64,000 bases of DNA from Mariluticola halotolerans (GTDB lineage Bacteria; Pseudomonadota; Alphaproteobacteria; Rhizobiales; Devosiaceae), in the NCBI RefSeq assembly GCF_021611515.1, contig NZ_CP090960.1, positions 3,206,001-3,270,000 of the forward strand, given 5' to 3'. Shown here one piece after another: positions 34,880 to 45,846 of this stretch. Both the position numbers and the translations under genes were made by a program. Below the pieces are notes generated by a model. The model was not told where the DNA came from. It saw nothing but the letters and a program-made list of their open reading frames with translations, and ran no database searches. Position 1 is the stretch's first letter. Every line of letters starts with the position of its first letter.

Positions 34880-36358
34880 TCAGAAAGTTCCGGCGAGATA
34901 ATGTTCCAGCGTTGTCTTGGTGCCGTCGCGCCAGATGGCGGTGAGGGCTTTGGAGAAAGCATGGACATAGGTTTGGGATTTGGCAAGGGGGCCGAAGATG
35001 TCTTCCATGGCGAGGAAGGCTTCAGGGTTGTCGCGTGCCGCGAGTGCCCGTTCGTTCAGGCGGGCCCAGTCGGGATCATTGGGGGCAATTTTAGCGCCGC
35101 TATCGGTGGTGCCGGCGCAATAGCGGCACCAGAGGGCTGAGACCATTGCCAACCCGGTAATGTTGCCGCCGCGGGCCAGTTGATCGTTGACCGAGGGCAG
35201 GATGAATTTTGGTTGCCGGTTGGAGCCGTCAAGGCAAAGCCGCCTGACGGTGTCGCCAACGGTGGGGTTGGCGAAACGCTCGCCGACCTTTTGGAAATAG
35301 GCTTGCAAATCTGTATCAGGCACCGGCGGAACGACGGGGAGGATTTCATCCTGCTCGACTTTTTCGAGGAAGCCGCTGACCAATGGATTGGCCATGGCGT
35401 CGTGGACGAAGTGTATGTCCATCAGTCCCGCCGGATAGGCGATGGCGGCGTGACCGCCATTCAGAATACGGATCTTCATCAATTCATAAGGGGCGACATC
35501 CTCAACGAAGGTGACGCCGACCTTTTCAAGCGCGGGGCGGCCGGTGGGGAAATGATCCTCGACCACCCATTGCCTAAAGGTTTCGCAGACAACGGGCCAA
35601 TTGTCCCTGACACCAAAGCTCTCGGTGACCATGGCGCGTTCGCGGTCGCCGGTGGCGGGGGTGATGCGATCGACCATGCCATTGGGGAAGGCGACGTTCT
35701 GGCGGATCCAGACACCAAAGGCCGGATCGGAGAGTTCAGCCAGCCCGACCACAGCGTCTGCTGTGACATGGCCATTGCCGGGAATATTGTCGCAACTCAT
35801 GACGGTGAAAGGCGGATGCCCATTGGCATGGCGGCGTTGCAGCCCGGCAAGGATCAGGCCGAACACGGTTTTCGGCGCATCGGGATTGAGGGCATCGTGC
35901 TGGATTTCGGGGTGCTGGGGATTGAATTTTCCAGAAGCCGCATCGATGAAATAGCCACCCTCGGTGATTGTCAGGGAGACAATGCGAATGGCGGGATCGG
36001 CCAGGGTGTCGAGAATGCGGATGGTGTTGCCCGGCTCTATATAATCGATCATCGCTCCGGTGACGCGCGCGTTTTTTGTTGTCGCGTCCTGTTCGACCAC
36101 GGTGGTCAGCCAGTCCTGTGCGGCAAGCGCGTCGCGCATTTCCGCGTCGGCGGGGCGGACGCCAGCCCCGATCAGCGCCCAGTCATGGCTATGGCCGGCG
36201 GAAAACAGTTCATCGAGATAGACCGCCTGATGCGCCCGGTGGAAATTGCCGACGCCGAAATGCAAAATCCCCGCTTTCAGATCGTCGCGTCTATAGGCGG
36301 GGACGCGAATATCTGCCTGCAGGTCTTTCAGGGTGGCGAGGGATAGGCCGATAGTCAT
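34880..36358 (-). CDS. mtlK: Mannitol 2-dehydrogenase (polyol-specific long-chain dehydrogenase)
   Basis: This NAD-dependent enzyme oxidises mannitol to fructose, and often arabitol or sorbitol. The 492-residue length is typical. The cofactor region reads HFGVGNFHRAHQAVYLD and the catalytic Lys lies in MKIRILNGGHAAIAYPAG. An AAAGGA site precedes the ATG at 36358. It follows the ABC ATPase of the polyol importer by 35 bp. Mannitonate or fructuronate dehydrogenase relatives are possible, but operon context favours mannitol/sorbitol. Confidence 0.9.
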   Translation of the reverse strand: MTIGLSLATLKDLQADIRVPAYRRDDLKAGILHFGVGNFHRAHQAVYLDELFSAGHSHDWALIGAGVRPADAEMRDALAAQDWLTTVVEQDATTKNARVTGAMIDYIEPGNTIRILDTLADPAIRIVSLTITEGGYFIDAASGKFNPQHPEIQHDALNPDAPKTVFGLILAGLQRRHANGHPPFTVMSCDNIPGNGHVTADAVVGLAELSDPAFGVWIRQNVAFPNGMVDRITPATGDRERAMVTESFGVRDNWPVVCETFRQWVVEDHFPTGRPALEKVGVTFVEDVAPYELMKIRILNGGHAAIAYPAGLMDIHFVHDAMANPLVSGFLEKVEQDEILPVVPPVPDTDLQAYFQKVGERFANPTVGDTVRRLCLDGSNRQPKFILPSVNDQLARGGNITGLAMVSALWCRYCAGTTDSGAKIAPNDPDWARLNERALAARDNPEAFLAMEDIFGPLAKSQTYVHAFSKALTAIWRDGTKTTLEHYLAGTF

Positions 36359-36393
36359 CTGACAATCCTTTTGGAAAGCGGGGCCGTGGGCAA

Positions 36394-37392
<999 letters not shown>

Positions 37393-37406
37393 TTCGAGCC
37401 CCTTTG

Positions 37407-38234
37407 CTATTTAACCGCGCCGAATGTCAGGCCGCGTACCAATTGACGCTGCGAGAACCAGCCGAGAATGAGGATTGGCGCAATGGCCATGGTGGATGCT
37501 GCCGAGAGCTTGGCCCAGAACAGACCTTCAGGGCTGGAATAGGCGGCGATGAAGGCTGTCAAAGGCGCGGCTTTGGCGGCGGTCAGGTTGAGTGTCCAGA
37601 AGGCTTCGTTCCAGGCGAGGATGACGTTGAGCAACAGGGTGGACGCGATGCCGGGAACAGCCATGGGCAAAAGCACATAGACGATTTCCTTCCATAGCAC
37701 CGCGCCATCCATCCGGGATGCCTCAAGGATCTCTGAGGGGATTTCCTTGAAATAGGTGTAGAGCATCCAGATGATAATCGGCAGGTTGATGAGCATCATC
37801 ACAATGGTCAGGCCGAAATGGGTGTCGAGCAGGCCCCAGCTGCGGAACAGCAGATAGATCGGCACCAGAACGCCAACCGGCGGCATCATTTTGGTGGAGA
37901 GCATCCACATCAGGACGTTCTTGGTGTTCTTGGTGGGCGAGAATGCCATGGCCCAGGCCGAGGGCACCGCAATGAGCAGCGCGAGAATGGTTGAGCCGCC
38001 GGCGATGATCACCGAGTTCATGAAGTGCTTGAAGTAATCGGAGCGCAATTGCACCTCGATATAATTCTCCAGCGTGAAGTTGAAGAACAGCAAGGGCGGG
38101 GAGGCGATGGCATCGCCTTCCGACTTGAAGCTGGTCAGGATCGTCCAGAAGATCGGGAAGAACAGCAAGAGGCCGATAATCCAGGCCAGAGCCGAGAAAC
38201 CGATGCGGCGATTGAGCGAGACAGCGCGGGCCAT
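37407..38234 (-). CDS. smoG: Polyol ABC transporter permease
   Basis: This 275-residue MalG-type permease has six helices and an EAA loop [20 protein letters not shown]. The conserved [26 protein letters not shown] is strongly characteristic of SmoG/MtlG. It is 4 bp from smoF and 14 bp from smoK. Confidence 0.92.
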   Translation of the reverse strand: MARAVSLNRRIGFSALAWIIGLLLFFPIFWTILTSFKSEGDAIASPPLLFFNFTLENYIEVQLRSDYFKHFMNSVIIAGGSTILALLIAVPSAWAMAFSPTKNTKNVLMWMLSTKMMPPVGVLVPIYLLFRSWGLLDTHFGLTIVMMLINLPIIIWMLYTYFKEIPSEILEASRMDGAVLWKEIVYVLLPMAVPGIASTLLLNVILAWNEAFWTLNLTAAKAAPLTAFIAAYSSPEGLFWAKLSAASTMAIAPILILGWFSQRQLVRGLTFGAVK

Positions 38235-38238
38235 GATC

Positions 38239-39111
38239 TTACGCCTCCAGGTTCTTGCCGATCATCCGCATCAGGAAGATCGCAACGATATTGGCCAGGA
38301 TGACAGCGATGACGCCGCCGGCGGAGGCACCACCCACATCGAAATTCAAAAGGGCGCGGGCATAAACCAGGAAGGTGAGGTTGGTTGAGGCCGTGCCCGG
38401 GCCGCCATTGGTGGTGACAAGGATTTCGGCAAAGATTGAGAGCAGGAAGATGGTCTCGATCAGAATGACCACGGTGATGGCGCGCGACATGTGCGGCAGG
38501 ATGATGTGAAAGAACAGGGCAAAGGGTTTTGCGCCATCCATTTCGGCGGCTTCCTTTTGCTCTTCATCAAGCGATTGCAGGGCGGTCAAAAGGATAAGGG
38601 TCGCAAACGGCAGCCATTGCCAGGCGACGATGATGATGATGGATAAAAGCGGGACGCTGGCGAACCAGTCTACCGGTTCGAGCCCGAATGTCTTGGCGAT
38701 ATTGGCGAAGATGCCGAAAACCGGGTTCATCATCATGTTCTTCCACACCAGCGCCGAGACGGTGGGCATGACGAAGAAGGGGGAGATGAACAGGATGCGC
38801 ACAATGCCCTGGCCAAAGATCGGCTGGTCGAGCAGGAGCGCCAAAAGGATGCCGCCGACAATGGTGATGGCGAGCACGCCACCGACAAGGATCAGTGTGT
38901 TTGAAATGGCGGCGAAAAAGGCCGGGTCGCTGAGAAAGAACTGGTAGTTGAACCAGCCGGCGAAGCGCTGGCGATCGGGGTTCAGCAGGTTGTAGCGCTG
39001 GAACGAGAAATAGATCGTCATTGCCAGCGGCACGGCCATCCAGGCGAACAGCAGCAGCACGGATGGTGCCATCATGAAACGCGACAGGGTGCGTGTGTGT
39101 GCGGTAGCCAT
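38239..39111 (-). CDS. smoF: Polyol ABC transporter permease
   Basis: This 290-residue MalF-type permease has six helices and an EAA loop QKEAAEMDGAKPFALFFHII. Family features include FFVMPTVSALVWKNMMMNPVFG, typical of SmoF/MtlF. It lies downstream of two hairpins after smoE. Confidence 0.92.
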   Translation of the reverse strand: MATAHTRTLSRFMMAPSVLLLFAWMAVPLAMTIYFSFQRYNLLNPDRQRFAGWFNYQFFLSDPAFFAAISNTLILVGGVLAITIVGGILLALLLDQPIFGQGIVRILFISPFFVMPTVSALVWKNMMMNPVFGIFANIAKTFGLEPVDWFASVPLLSIIIIVAWQWLPFATLILLTALQSLDEEQKEAAEMDGAKPFALFFHIILPHMSRAITVVILIETIFLLSIFAEILVTTNGGPGTASTNLTFLVYARALLNFDVGGASAGGVIAVILANIVAIFLMRMIGKNLEA

Positions 39112-39143
39112 GCCTGCTCTCCCCTCAGAAGCTTGGTGGCGAA

Positions 39144-39197
39144 GGCCGGTTATGCGCCGGCCGGGATGGTCCGCCCGGCCTGAATGCCGGGCGGGCC
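39144..39197 (-). terminator. Two hairpins in the smoE-smoF gap
   Basis: The first on the transcript is GGCCCGCCCGGC-type: arms 39186-39194 and 39171-39179 pair perfectly (9 bp) around 6 bases, with extra outer pairs to 39168/39197. The second pairs 39157-39162 with 39144-39149. No T-runs follow. They probably protect the smoE message or cause partial termination. Confidence 0.6.
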
Positions 39198-39211
39198 TTG
39201 TTCAGTTCCGG

Positions 39212-40522
39212 CTAGTCGATATAGCCGGCAGCCTGCATTTCGCGGCGGGTGATCTCTTGTGCCTGTGACAGGGCGTCATCGACCGAGGTTGAGCCGGCCA
39301 GCGCAGCGGAGAAGACCTGACCGACCGAGGTGCCAATGCCCTGGAATTCAGGAATGGCGACGAACTGGACGCCAACATAAGGCACCGGATCGACTGTCGG
39401 GTTGGTGGGGTCAGCAGCGTTGATTGACTGCAGGGTCATCGCAGCGAAAGGCGCGGCGGCCTGATATTCGGGGTTTTCGTACAGCGAGGTACGGGTGCCC
39501 GGGGGTACGTTGGCCCAGCCTTCATTCTCGGCGACCAGATCCAGATAATGCTTGGAGGTGGCCCATGAGATGAACTTGGCGGCGTCGTCAGCATTCTGGC
39601 TGCCGGCGGGAATGGCCAGTGACCAGGCCCAGAGCCAGTTACCGCGCTTGCCAAGGCCGTTATCGGGGGCGAGGGCAAAGCCGACCTGGTCGGCGACGGT
39701 TGAATCGGTGGGGTTGGTGACAAAGGACGCCGCGACGGTGGCGTCAATCCACATGCCGCATTTGCCCTGCTGGAACAGTGCCAGGTTTTCGTTGAAGCCG
39801 TTGGACGAGGACCCGGCAGGACCGGCATCGTTCATCAGGTCAACGTAGAACTGGAGCGTGTCTTTCCACTGGGGCTGATCGAACTGGGGGTTCCAGTCCA
39901 TATCGAACCAGCGCGCGCCGAAGGAATTGGCGGTGGCGGTGAGGAAGGCCATGTTCTCGCCCCAGCCGGCCTTGCCGCGCAGGCAGATGCCGTTGATGTC
40001 ATTGTCGCGGTCGGTCATCTTGCGGGCCGCGTCGGCAATGAATTCCCAGGTGGGGGCGTCCGGCATGGTGAGGCCGGCCTTCTCGATCAGGTCCTTGCGG
40101 TACATGACCATGGAGCTTTCGCCATAGAAGGGGGCGGCATAGAGGGTGCCGTCAACGCTGAGGCCGCCGCGAATGGCGGGGAGCAGGTCGTCAACGTCAT
40201 AATCGTCGCCGAGATTGTCGAGCGGGACCAGCCAGTTCTGGTTGGCCCAGATCGGCACTTCATAGGTGCCAATGGTCATCACGTCGAACTGGCCACCCTT
40301 GGTGGCGATGTCGGTGGTGACGCGCTGACGCAGGACGTTTTCCTCCAACGTGACCCATTCCAGCTCGATGTCGGGATACATGGCGGTGAAATCGTCGGTC
40401 AGCTTTTGCATGCGGACCATGTCGCCATTGTTGACGGTGGCGATGGTCAGGGTCGCAGCTTGCGCCGCGCTGGCGAATGCCAAGGCGCTGCACGCGCCGA
40501 TCAAAATCGGTGTGAGTTTCAT
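39212..40522 (-). CDS. smoE: Polyol ABC transporter periplasmic binding protein
   Basis: The 436-residue binding protein has a signal peptide (MKLTPILIGACSALAFASA, cut after AQA). The mature start ATLTIATVNNGDMVRMQKLT is characteristic of sorbitol/mannitol binding SmoE. A GGGAGGAA site precedes the ATG at 40522. It is the first transporter gene, downstream of a SorC-type regulator on the same strand (147-bp gap). Confidence 0.92.
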   Translation of the reverse strand: MKLTPILIGACSALAFASAAQAATLTIATVNNGDMVRMQKLTDDFTAMYPDIELEWVTLEENVLRQRVTTDIATKGGQFDVMTIGTYEVPIWANQNWLVPLDNLGDDYDVDDLLPAIRGGLSVDGTLYAAPFYGESSMVMYRKDLIEKAGLTMPDAPTWEFIADAARKMTDRDNDINGICLRGKAGWGENMAFLTATANSFGARWFDMDWNPQFDQPQWKDTLQFYVDLMNDAGPAGSSSNGFNENLALFQQGKCGMWIDATVAASFVTNPTDSTVADQVGFALAPDNGLGKRGNWLWAWSLAIPAGSQNADDAAKFISWATSKHYLDLVAENEGWANVPPGTRTSLYENPEYQAAAPFAAMTLQSINAADPTNPTVDPVPYVGVQFVAIPEFQGIGTSVGQVFSAALAGSTSVDDALSQAQEITRREMQAAGYID

Positions 40523-40669
40523 AAAATTCCTCCCAGAAAGGCCTTGTGAGCAATTGCTTTGGCCGTGAGCAATTATTCATCCGTGGTGAAATGAAGTCAA
40601 GCGGGAAAAGCCCCAGCGCGGGGGTGCGCTGAGGGGTAATTTTCTATGATATTGAAATATAACGTTATT

Positions 40670-41641
40670 CTAAGGTGCGAGCAGGGCTTCTGCTGTGGTT
40701 TCGTCTGTTATCAAACCGTTAACCAGGCCGCCGATGATGGCGGCGCGGATGCCGGGAAGCTTGCGTTCGCCCTTGGCCATGGCGATGACGAGGCAGGTTT
40801 TTGTGGAGGGCAGGGTGCCGCTGGCAACGCGGGTATTGGTCAACCCGTCAATGATTTTGCCCTGCGCATCGAAAGCCCAGCCGCAGATTTCGCCGACGGC
40901 ACCGGCGCGGCGCAATTCCTCGAGTTCGGCGGTGCTGACAAAGCCGTCTGCATGCAGGGGCGCCCCGGGGCCAAGCTCGCCGACGCCGACAAAGGCAATG
41001 TCGGCGCTTTGCGCCAGTTTGAGCGGCGCGGCAACGAGGGGCTGGTTATGCAGCATTTCGCGCTCTTCGGCGGAGGAGGCAACGACCGGCAGCGCCATGG
41101 GGTAGCTGCGGGCCTTGGAGACATCGGCCAAAGCGAAGATGACGTTGTAGAACGAGGCCGAGCCATCGGGGGCGATATTGCCAGCCAGCGAGACAATGCG
41201 ATGTTGCGGGCAATCCATTTTCGGCAGGCGGTCAATGGCGGCCTTGAGGGTGCGGCCGGTGCCGATGGCGATGATTTTCGCGTCAGGATTTTTGAGGCAC
41301 CGTTCAATCTCGGCGGCCCCTGCCTCTGCAATGCCGACAATGGTGGACTGGCTCATGGGATCGGCCGGGACGATATCGACATGTTGCAGGCCAAAACGGG
41401 TGCGCAGCTGCTGACCGAGTTCCATGCAACGGGCGATGGGGTGATCGATCCGGACCTTGACCAGGCCAGAGCTGACAGCGAGCGAAACCAGCCGCTGGGC
41501 GGACTGGCGCGAGACGCCGAGAATGGTTGCGATCTCATCCTGCCGCCGCCCGGCAACATAGTAGAGCCAGCCCGCACGGGCGGCATCGTCGAGGCGCTTG
41601 TCGGCCTCATCTTGCGGGGCGGATGTGAGCGTGTGATCCAT
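40670..41641 (-). CDS. SorC/DeoR-type sugar-binding transcriptional regulator
   Basis: This 323-residue regulator has an N-terminal helix-turn-helix (about 20-60, RRQDEIATILGVSRQSAQRLVSLA) and a C-terminal sugar-phosphate-binding domain related to SorC (with IAIGTGRTLKAAIDRLP and VGVGELGPGAPLHADGF). Residues upstream of Met at 41641 are ignored because MDHTLTSAPQDEADKRLDDAARAGWLYYV gives the family N-terminus. It most likely controls the smoEFGK-mtlK operon in response to a sugar phosphate. Confidence 0.87.
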   Translation of the reverse strand: MDHTLTSAPQDEADKRLDDAARAGWLYYVAGRRQDEIATILGVSRQSAQRLVSLAVSSGLVKVRIDHPIARCMELGQQLRTRFGLQHVDIVPADPMSQSTIVGIAEAGAAEIERCLKNPDAKIIAIGTGRTLKAAIDRLPKMDCPQHRIVSLAGNIAPDGSASFYNVIFALADVSKARSYPMALPVVASSAEEREMLHNQPLVAAPLKLAQSADIAFVGVGELGPGAPLHADGFVSTAELEELRRAGAVGEICGWAFDAQGKIIDGLTNTRVASGTLPSTKTCLVIAMAKGERKLPGIRAAIIGGLVNGLITDETTAEALLAP

Positions 41642-41874
41642 GACCAAATCAAATCCCTGGTGGCAGTTTTGTGGGTCCAAATGGAACGCGGAAGGGGTCG
41701 CGGTCAATATTGGTGCTGTATTTAGTTTGCGGGGCTGGTGCGCATGAAGGACAAGTGACAGGCTTGGGAGGTTGAATCATTTTCGCGATCTAACGATATG
41801 ATTTCATTCAAGATATTTTGCTTTTCAAGTTCTGCTTGCGGCAGGTGTTTTTGGGGGCTGGATAAAATTTTCTC

Positions 41875-42885
41875 TCATGCGGGCTCTGATGGTGATTTGC
41901 CTTCGCGCAGATTGAATTGATGCAAAATCTGGTCATGAACAAGCTGGGCTGTGGGCGAGAGCATGCGTTCGCGCAGGGTTAACAGGCCGTATGGTTTGAT
42001 GCGGATATTCTCCTTGAGGGGCAGAGTGCGGACCGAGGAGCTCATGCCGGCGTCTCCGGCAACGATCTTGGCGACTTCGGCCCCCACAGCCACCAGCGCA
42101 TCGGACTGGGTGATGATGGCGAGCGAGGCCAGAAGCGAGGTGGTGCTGATGGTGTTTTGCGGCGGGCGAGCGTCGGCGGCAATCAACGCGTCATCAATGG
42201 CACGCCGCATCAGGGTGCCGGGCGGGTGCAGCACCCATTCGGCATTGCCCAGTTCGGTGAGGGACACAGCCTCGCGTTCGAGCAGCGGGTGCCCGGCACG
42301 CACCAGAATAACCACCCGCTCGGGATCGAATGTGCGGATCAGGAAGGGGGCGGGGTCCATGTTGTCGGGTATGCGGGCAATGACGAAATCATGGCTGCCA
42401 TTGAGCAGATCCGCCCCCAGTACGTTGCTGGTATTGACGCTGATATGGGCGTTGATGAGAGGGTTGGTTTGCTTGACCTGACGCAAAGCCGGCACGATCA
42501 GTTCGACGGCGCCGGTGACAGAGCCGATGCTGGCAAAGCCGCTGCCACCTGATTTGAGAAAGGTAATCTCGCGCTCGATTTCACGCAGCTGGATGAGGAC
42601 GCTGCGGGCGCGGCTGGAGAAAGCGCTGCCAGAGGTGGTGAGCACAATGCCCTTGGGCTGGCGCCGGCACAGGGTGGTATCCAGCACGCCTTCCATTTCA
42701 GCCAGCATGCGCGAGGCGGCGGGCTGGGATATGCCCAGCACACGGGCGGCTTCGCCAAGCTGGCCGGTCTCTTCAAGGGCTGTGATCAATTGCAGATGGC
42801 GAATGCGCAGGCCTTTGGGAAAGAAGCCGGTCATCCAGGGCTGGGTTGGCAGCAATTGGTCGCCGGAACGGTTGCGTGACTCCAT
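41875..42885 (-). CDS. gbpR: LysR-family regulator GbpR (galactose-binding-protein regulator)
   Basis: This 336-residue LysR-type regulator has a winged helix at about 25-85 (LRIRHLQLITALEETGQLGEAARVLGISQPAASRML) and an inducer domain. Its divergence from chvE-gguAB is the gbpR-chvE arrangement of Agrobacterium, where GbpR activates chvE with galactose, arabinose or fucose. An AGGAGGAAA site precedes the start. The name is based on this context. Confidence 0.82.
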   Translation of the reverse strand: MESRNRSGDQLLPTQPWMTGFFPKGLRIRHLQLITALEETGQLGEAARVLGISQPAASRMLAEMEGVLDTTLCRRQPKGIVLTTSGSAFSSRARSVLIQLREIEREITFLKSGGSGFASIGSVTGAVELIVPALRQVKQTNPLINAHISVNTSNVLGADLLNGSHDFVIARIPDNMDPAPFLIRTFDPERVVILVRAGHPLLEREAVSLTELGNAEWVLHPPGTLMRRAIDDALIAADARPPQNTISTTSLLASLAIITQSDALVAVGAEVAKIVAGDAGMSSSVRTLPLKENIRIKPYGLLTLRERMLSPTAQLVHDQILHQFNLREGKSPSEPA

Positions 42886-42916
42886 GCCTGCTTTCCTCCT
42901 GCCCTGCTAGTAAACA

Positions 42917-42930
42917 TACCAATATTGGTA
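42917..42930. promoter_or_regulatory. 14-bp palindrome in the gbpR / chvE divergent region
   Basis: TACCAATATTGGTA is a perfect palindrome 32 bp upstream of gbpR. It contains a T-N11-A LysR-box arrangement. It is a candidate GbpR site, possibly autoregulatory; the chvE start is another 200 bp away. Confidence 0.5.
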
Positions 42931-43132
42931 AGTCTAGAACCAAATTTTGCATTTGATTGATATGTAAAAGTTTTCCTAATCTCTGAGGGGATAGCGGGTG
43001 CCGGGCAGTAAAATTCCGGCCTCCAAGACTATCGGGAGGAACATCTTCAGACTTGAAACAAGGCGGCTCCAAACCGCCGGGTTCATGGGCGTTTGCGCCA
43101 GTTGCTGGGGGTGGATTCAGTGAGGAGAAATC

Positions 43133-44212
43133 ATGAAAAAACTAGCATCTATGTTCGCTGTTGCAGCGATGGCGGCAGGCGTTTTTGCCGCTCCCGTCTT
43201 GCAGGCACAGGCGCAGGACAAGGGCACTGTGGGCATTGCCATGCCCACACAATCCTCGCTGCGCTGGATCAGTGACGGCAATGAATTGAAAGCGGCGCTG
43301 GAAGCCAAGGGTTATGGTGTCGATCTGCAATATGCAGAGGACGATATTCCTAACCAGCTGGCCCAGGTTGAAAACATGATCACCAAGGGCGTGAAAGCCC
43401 TGGTTGTGGCCTCGATTGATGGCACGACCCTGTCTTCTGTGTTGCAGCAGGCGGCCGATGGCGGTGTGCTGGTTGTGGCTTATGACCGGTTGATCCGTGA
43501 TAGCGGCAATGTGGATTATTACACCACTTTCGATAATTTCCAGGTTGGTGTTTTGCAGGCGAACTCGCTGGTTGACGGGTTGAAGGAACGCTTCCCCGAC
43601 GGCAAGCCGTGGAATGTTGAACTGTTTGGTGGTTCGCCTGACGATAACAACGCCTTCTTCTTTTATGATGGCGCGATGTCGGTCTTGCAGCCGATGATCG
43701 ATGCCGGTGACATTGTGATCAAGTCTGGCCAGATGGGCATGGACAAGGTGGGTACGCTGCGCTGGGACGGTGCTGTTGCACAGGCCCGCATGGACAACCT
43801 GCTGTCGGCTCATTATTCCGATGGTGGTCGGGTTGATGGCGTTCTGGCCCCTTATGACGGGCTGAGCCGCGGTATCATTTCGTCGCTGCGCGGTGTGGGT
43901 TATGGCGCTGCTGACCAGCCCTGGCCGATTGTGACCGGGCAGGATGCCGAGACCCCCTCGGTCAAGGGCATTATTGCCGGTGAACAGTATTCGACCGTGT
44001 TCAAGGACACGCGCGAACTGGCCAAGGTGACGGCAAATCTGGTTGATGCGGCGCTTTCCGGCGAAACCCCGGAAATCAACGACACAGAGACCTATGACAA
44101 TGGCGTCAAGGTTGTGCCGTCCTATCTGCTGACCCCGTATTCGGTTGACCTGTCCAACTATCAGGAACTGGTTGTCGATAGCGGTTACATCAAGGCTGAA
44201 GACCTGAAATAG
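43133..44212 (+). CDS. chvE: Sugar ABC transporter binding protein ChvE
   Basis: ChvE is a periplasmic aldose-binding protein (galactose, glucose, arabinose, xylose) that serves uptake and, in Agrobacterium, chemotaxis and virulence signalling. The 359-residue protein has a signal peptide ([19 protein letters not shown]) and ChvE-typical [19 protein letters not shown] and [21 protein letters not shown] site precedes the ATG. A vir system is not present here, so a plain transport role is assumed. Confidence 0.93.
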   Translation: MKKLASMFAVAAMAAGVFAAPVLQAQAQDKGTVGIAMPTQSSLRWISDGNELKAALEAKGYGVDLQYAEDDIPNQLAQVENMITKGVKALVVASIDGTTLSSVLQQAADGGVLVVAYDRLIRDSGNVDYYTTFDNFQVGVLQANSLVDGLKERFPDGKPWNVELFGGSPDDNNAFFFYDGAMSVLQPMIDAGDIVIKSGQMGMDKVGTLRWDGAVAQARMDNLLSAHYSDGGRVDGVLAPYDGLSRGIISSLRGVGYGAADQPWPIVTGQDAETPSVKGIIAGEQYSTVFKDTRELAKVTANLVDAALSGETPEINDTETYDNGVKVVPSYLLTPYSVDLSNYQELVVDSGYIKAEDLK

Positions 44213-44221
44213 GGATCTTCG

Positions 44222-44250
44222 GGCGGGGATGGTGGTTTTCCATCCCCGCC
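44222..44250 (+). terminator. Hairpin in the chvE-gguA gap
   Basis: GGCGGGGATGG (44222-44232) and CCATCCCCGCC (44240-44250) pair perfectly over 11 bp around a 7-base loop. There is no T-run. It separates the abundant binding protein message from gguAB. Confidence 0.7.
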
Positions 44251-44313
44251 TGTTCAGCGGGTTGGCAATTGGGGATGCCGGGTTTCCGGCCCCTATATGA
44301 ATACGGATAGCCT

Positions 44314-45846
44314 ATGACCAAGACGATCCTGGAGATGCGCAACATCACCAAGACCTTCCCCGGCGTGAAAGCGCTGCAAGACGTCAATCTGGACGTGCGC
44401 GAGGGGGAAATTCATGCGGTGGTGGGGGAGAATGGCGCAGGCAAATCTACCCTGATGAAAGTGCTGAGCGGGGTTTATCCCCATGGCGATTATTCAGGCG
44501 AAATTTTTTATGACGGGCAGGAATGCCGTTTCAAGGGCATTCACGACAGCGAACGGCTGGGCATTGTCATCATCCATCAGGAGCTGGCGCTGGTGCCGCT
44601 TTTGTCGATTTCCGAGAATATATTCCTTGGCAATGAAGGCGCGCGATTTGGCGTTATCGACTGGATGGCCAATGAGAAGAAGACCGCGGCGCTGCTGCAA
44701 AAAGTGGGGCTGAAAGAAGACCCCAATACCCTCATTACCAATATCGGCATGGCCAAGCAGCAATTGGTGGAGATCGCCAAGGCGCTGGCCAAGGATGTGC
44801 GTTTGCTCATTCTGGATGAGCCGACATCAAGCTTGTCGGAGAAGGATAGCGATGCCCTGCTGGAGTTGCTGAAAGAACTGAAGGCGCAGGGCATCGCCTC
44901 TATCCTGATTTCGCACAAGCTCAACGAGATCGGCAAAGTGGCCGACCGGATTACCATTTTGCGTGACGGGCAGACGATTGAGACGCTGGAAACCGAGGAT
45001 ATTTCCGAGGACCGCATCATCACCTCGATGGTGGGCCGGTCGCTGGATGACCGGTTTCCGCCGCGTGACCCCGATATTGGCGAAGTGGTGTTCGAGGTCA
45101 AGAACTGGGTAGTGCACCATGAAGTGCATCCCGAGCGGCGGGTGATCGACAATATCGATCTTAATGTGCGCAAAGGCGAAGTGGTGGGCATTGCCGGGCT
45201 GATGGGGGCCGGGCGGACCGAATTTGCCATGAGCGTTTTCGGCAAAACCTATGGCCGCAATATCAGCGGCGATGTGTATTTGCATGGCAAAAAAGTGGAT
45301 GTGTCGAGTGTCGGCAAGGCGGTGCAGCAAGGGATTGCCTATGCCACCGAAGACCGCAAGACCTATGGCCTCAACCTGATCGACCACATCAAGCATAATA
45401 CGACAATTGCCAACCTCAAGGGTGTTTCCAGCCGGGGGGTGATTGATGATATGCGCGAACTCAATGTGGCCAATGATTTTCGCGGGCGCACCAATATCAA
45501 GTCATCCAGCGTTTATCAGGTGACGGGCAATCTGTCGGGCGGCAACCAGCAAAAGGTTGTGCTGTCGAAATGGCTGTTCGCCGATCCCGATGTGCTGATC
45601 CTTGATGAGCCGACGCGCGGCATTGATGTGGGGGCGAAATACGAGATCTATACGATCATCGCCAAGCTGGCGGCCGAGGGCAAAGGCATTCTGGTGATCT
45701 CATCGGAAATGCCGGAACTGTTGGGCATTTGCGACCGGATTTATGTGATGAATGAGGGGCGGATTGTAGGAGAACTCTCCGGCAAGGACGCCTCGCAGGA
45801 AACGATTATGCGCGCTATTGTTCGCGCGGAGGGGAAGGCTTCATGA
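44314..45846 (+). CDS. gguA: Sugar ABC transporter ATP-binding protein GguA
   Basis: The 510-residue ATPase contains two fused ABC domains as in RbsA/MglA. Domain 1 has GENGAGKST and [15 protein letters not shown]; domain 2 begins near 260 and has a degenerate Walker A ([11 protein letters not shown]) with [15 protein letters not shown] and [13 protein letters not shown]. This asymmetry is normal for the CUT2 class. It overlaps gguB by four bases. Confidence 0.93.
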   Translation: MTKTILEMRNITKTFPGVKALQDVNLDVREGEIHAVVGENGAGKSTLMKVLSGVYPHGDYSGEIFYDGQECRFKGIHDSERLGIVIIHQELALVPLLSISENIFLGNEGARFGVIDWMANEKKTAALLQKVGLKEDPNTLITNIGMAKQQLVEIAKALAKDVRLLILDEPTSSLSEKDSDALLELLKELKAQGIASILISHKLNEIGKVADRITILRDGQTIETLETEDISEDRIITSMVGRSLDDRFPPRDPDIGEVVFEVKNWVVHHEVHPERRVIDNIDLNVRKGEVVGIAGLMGAGRTEFAMSVFGKTYGRNISGDVYLHGKKVDVSSVGKAVQQGIAYATEDRKTYGLNLIDHIKHNTTIANLKGVSSRGVIDDMRELNVANDFRGRTNIKSSSVYQVTGNLSGGNQQKVVLSKWLFADPDVLILDEPTRGIDVGAKYEIYTIIAKLAAEGKGILVISSEMPELLGICDRIYVMNEGRIVGELSGKDASQETIMRAIVRAEGKAS

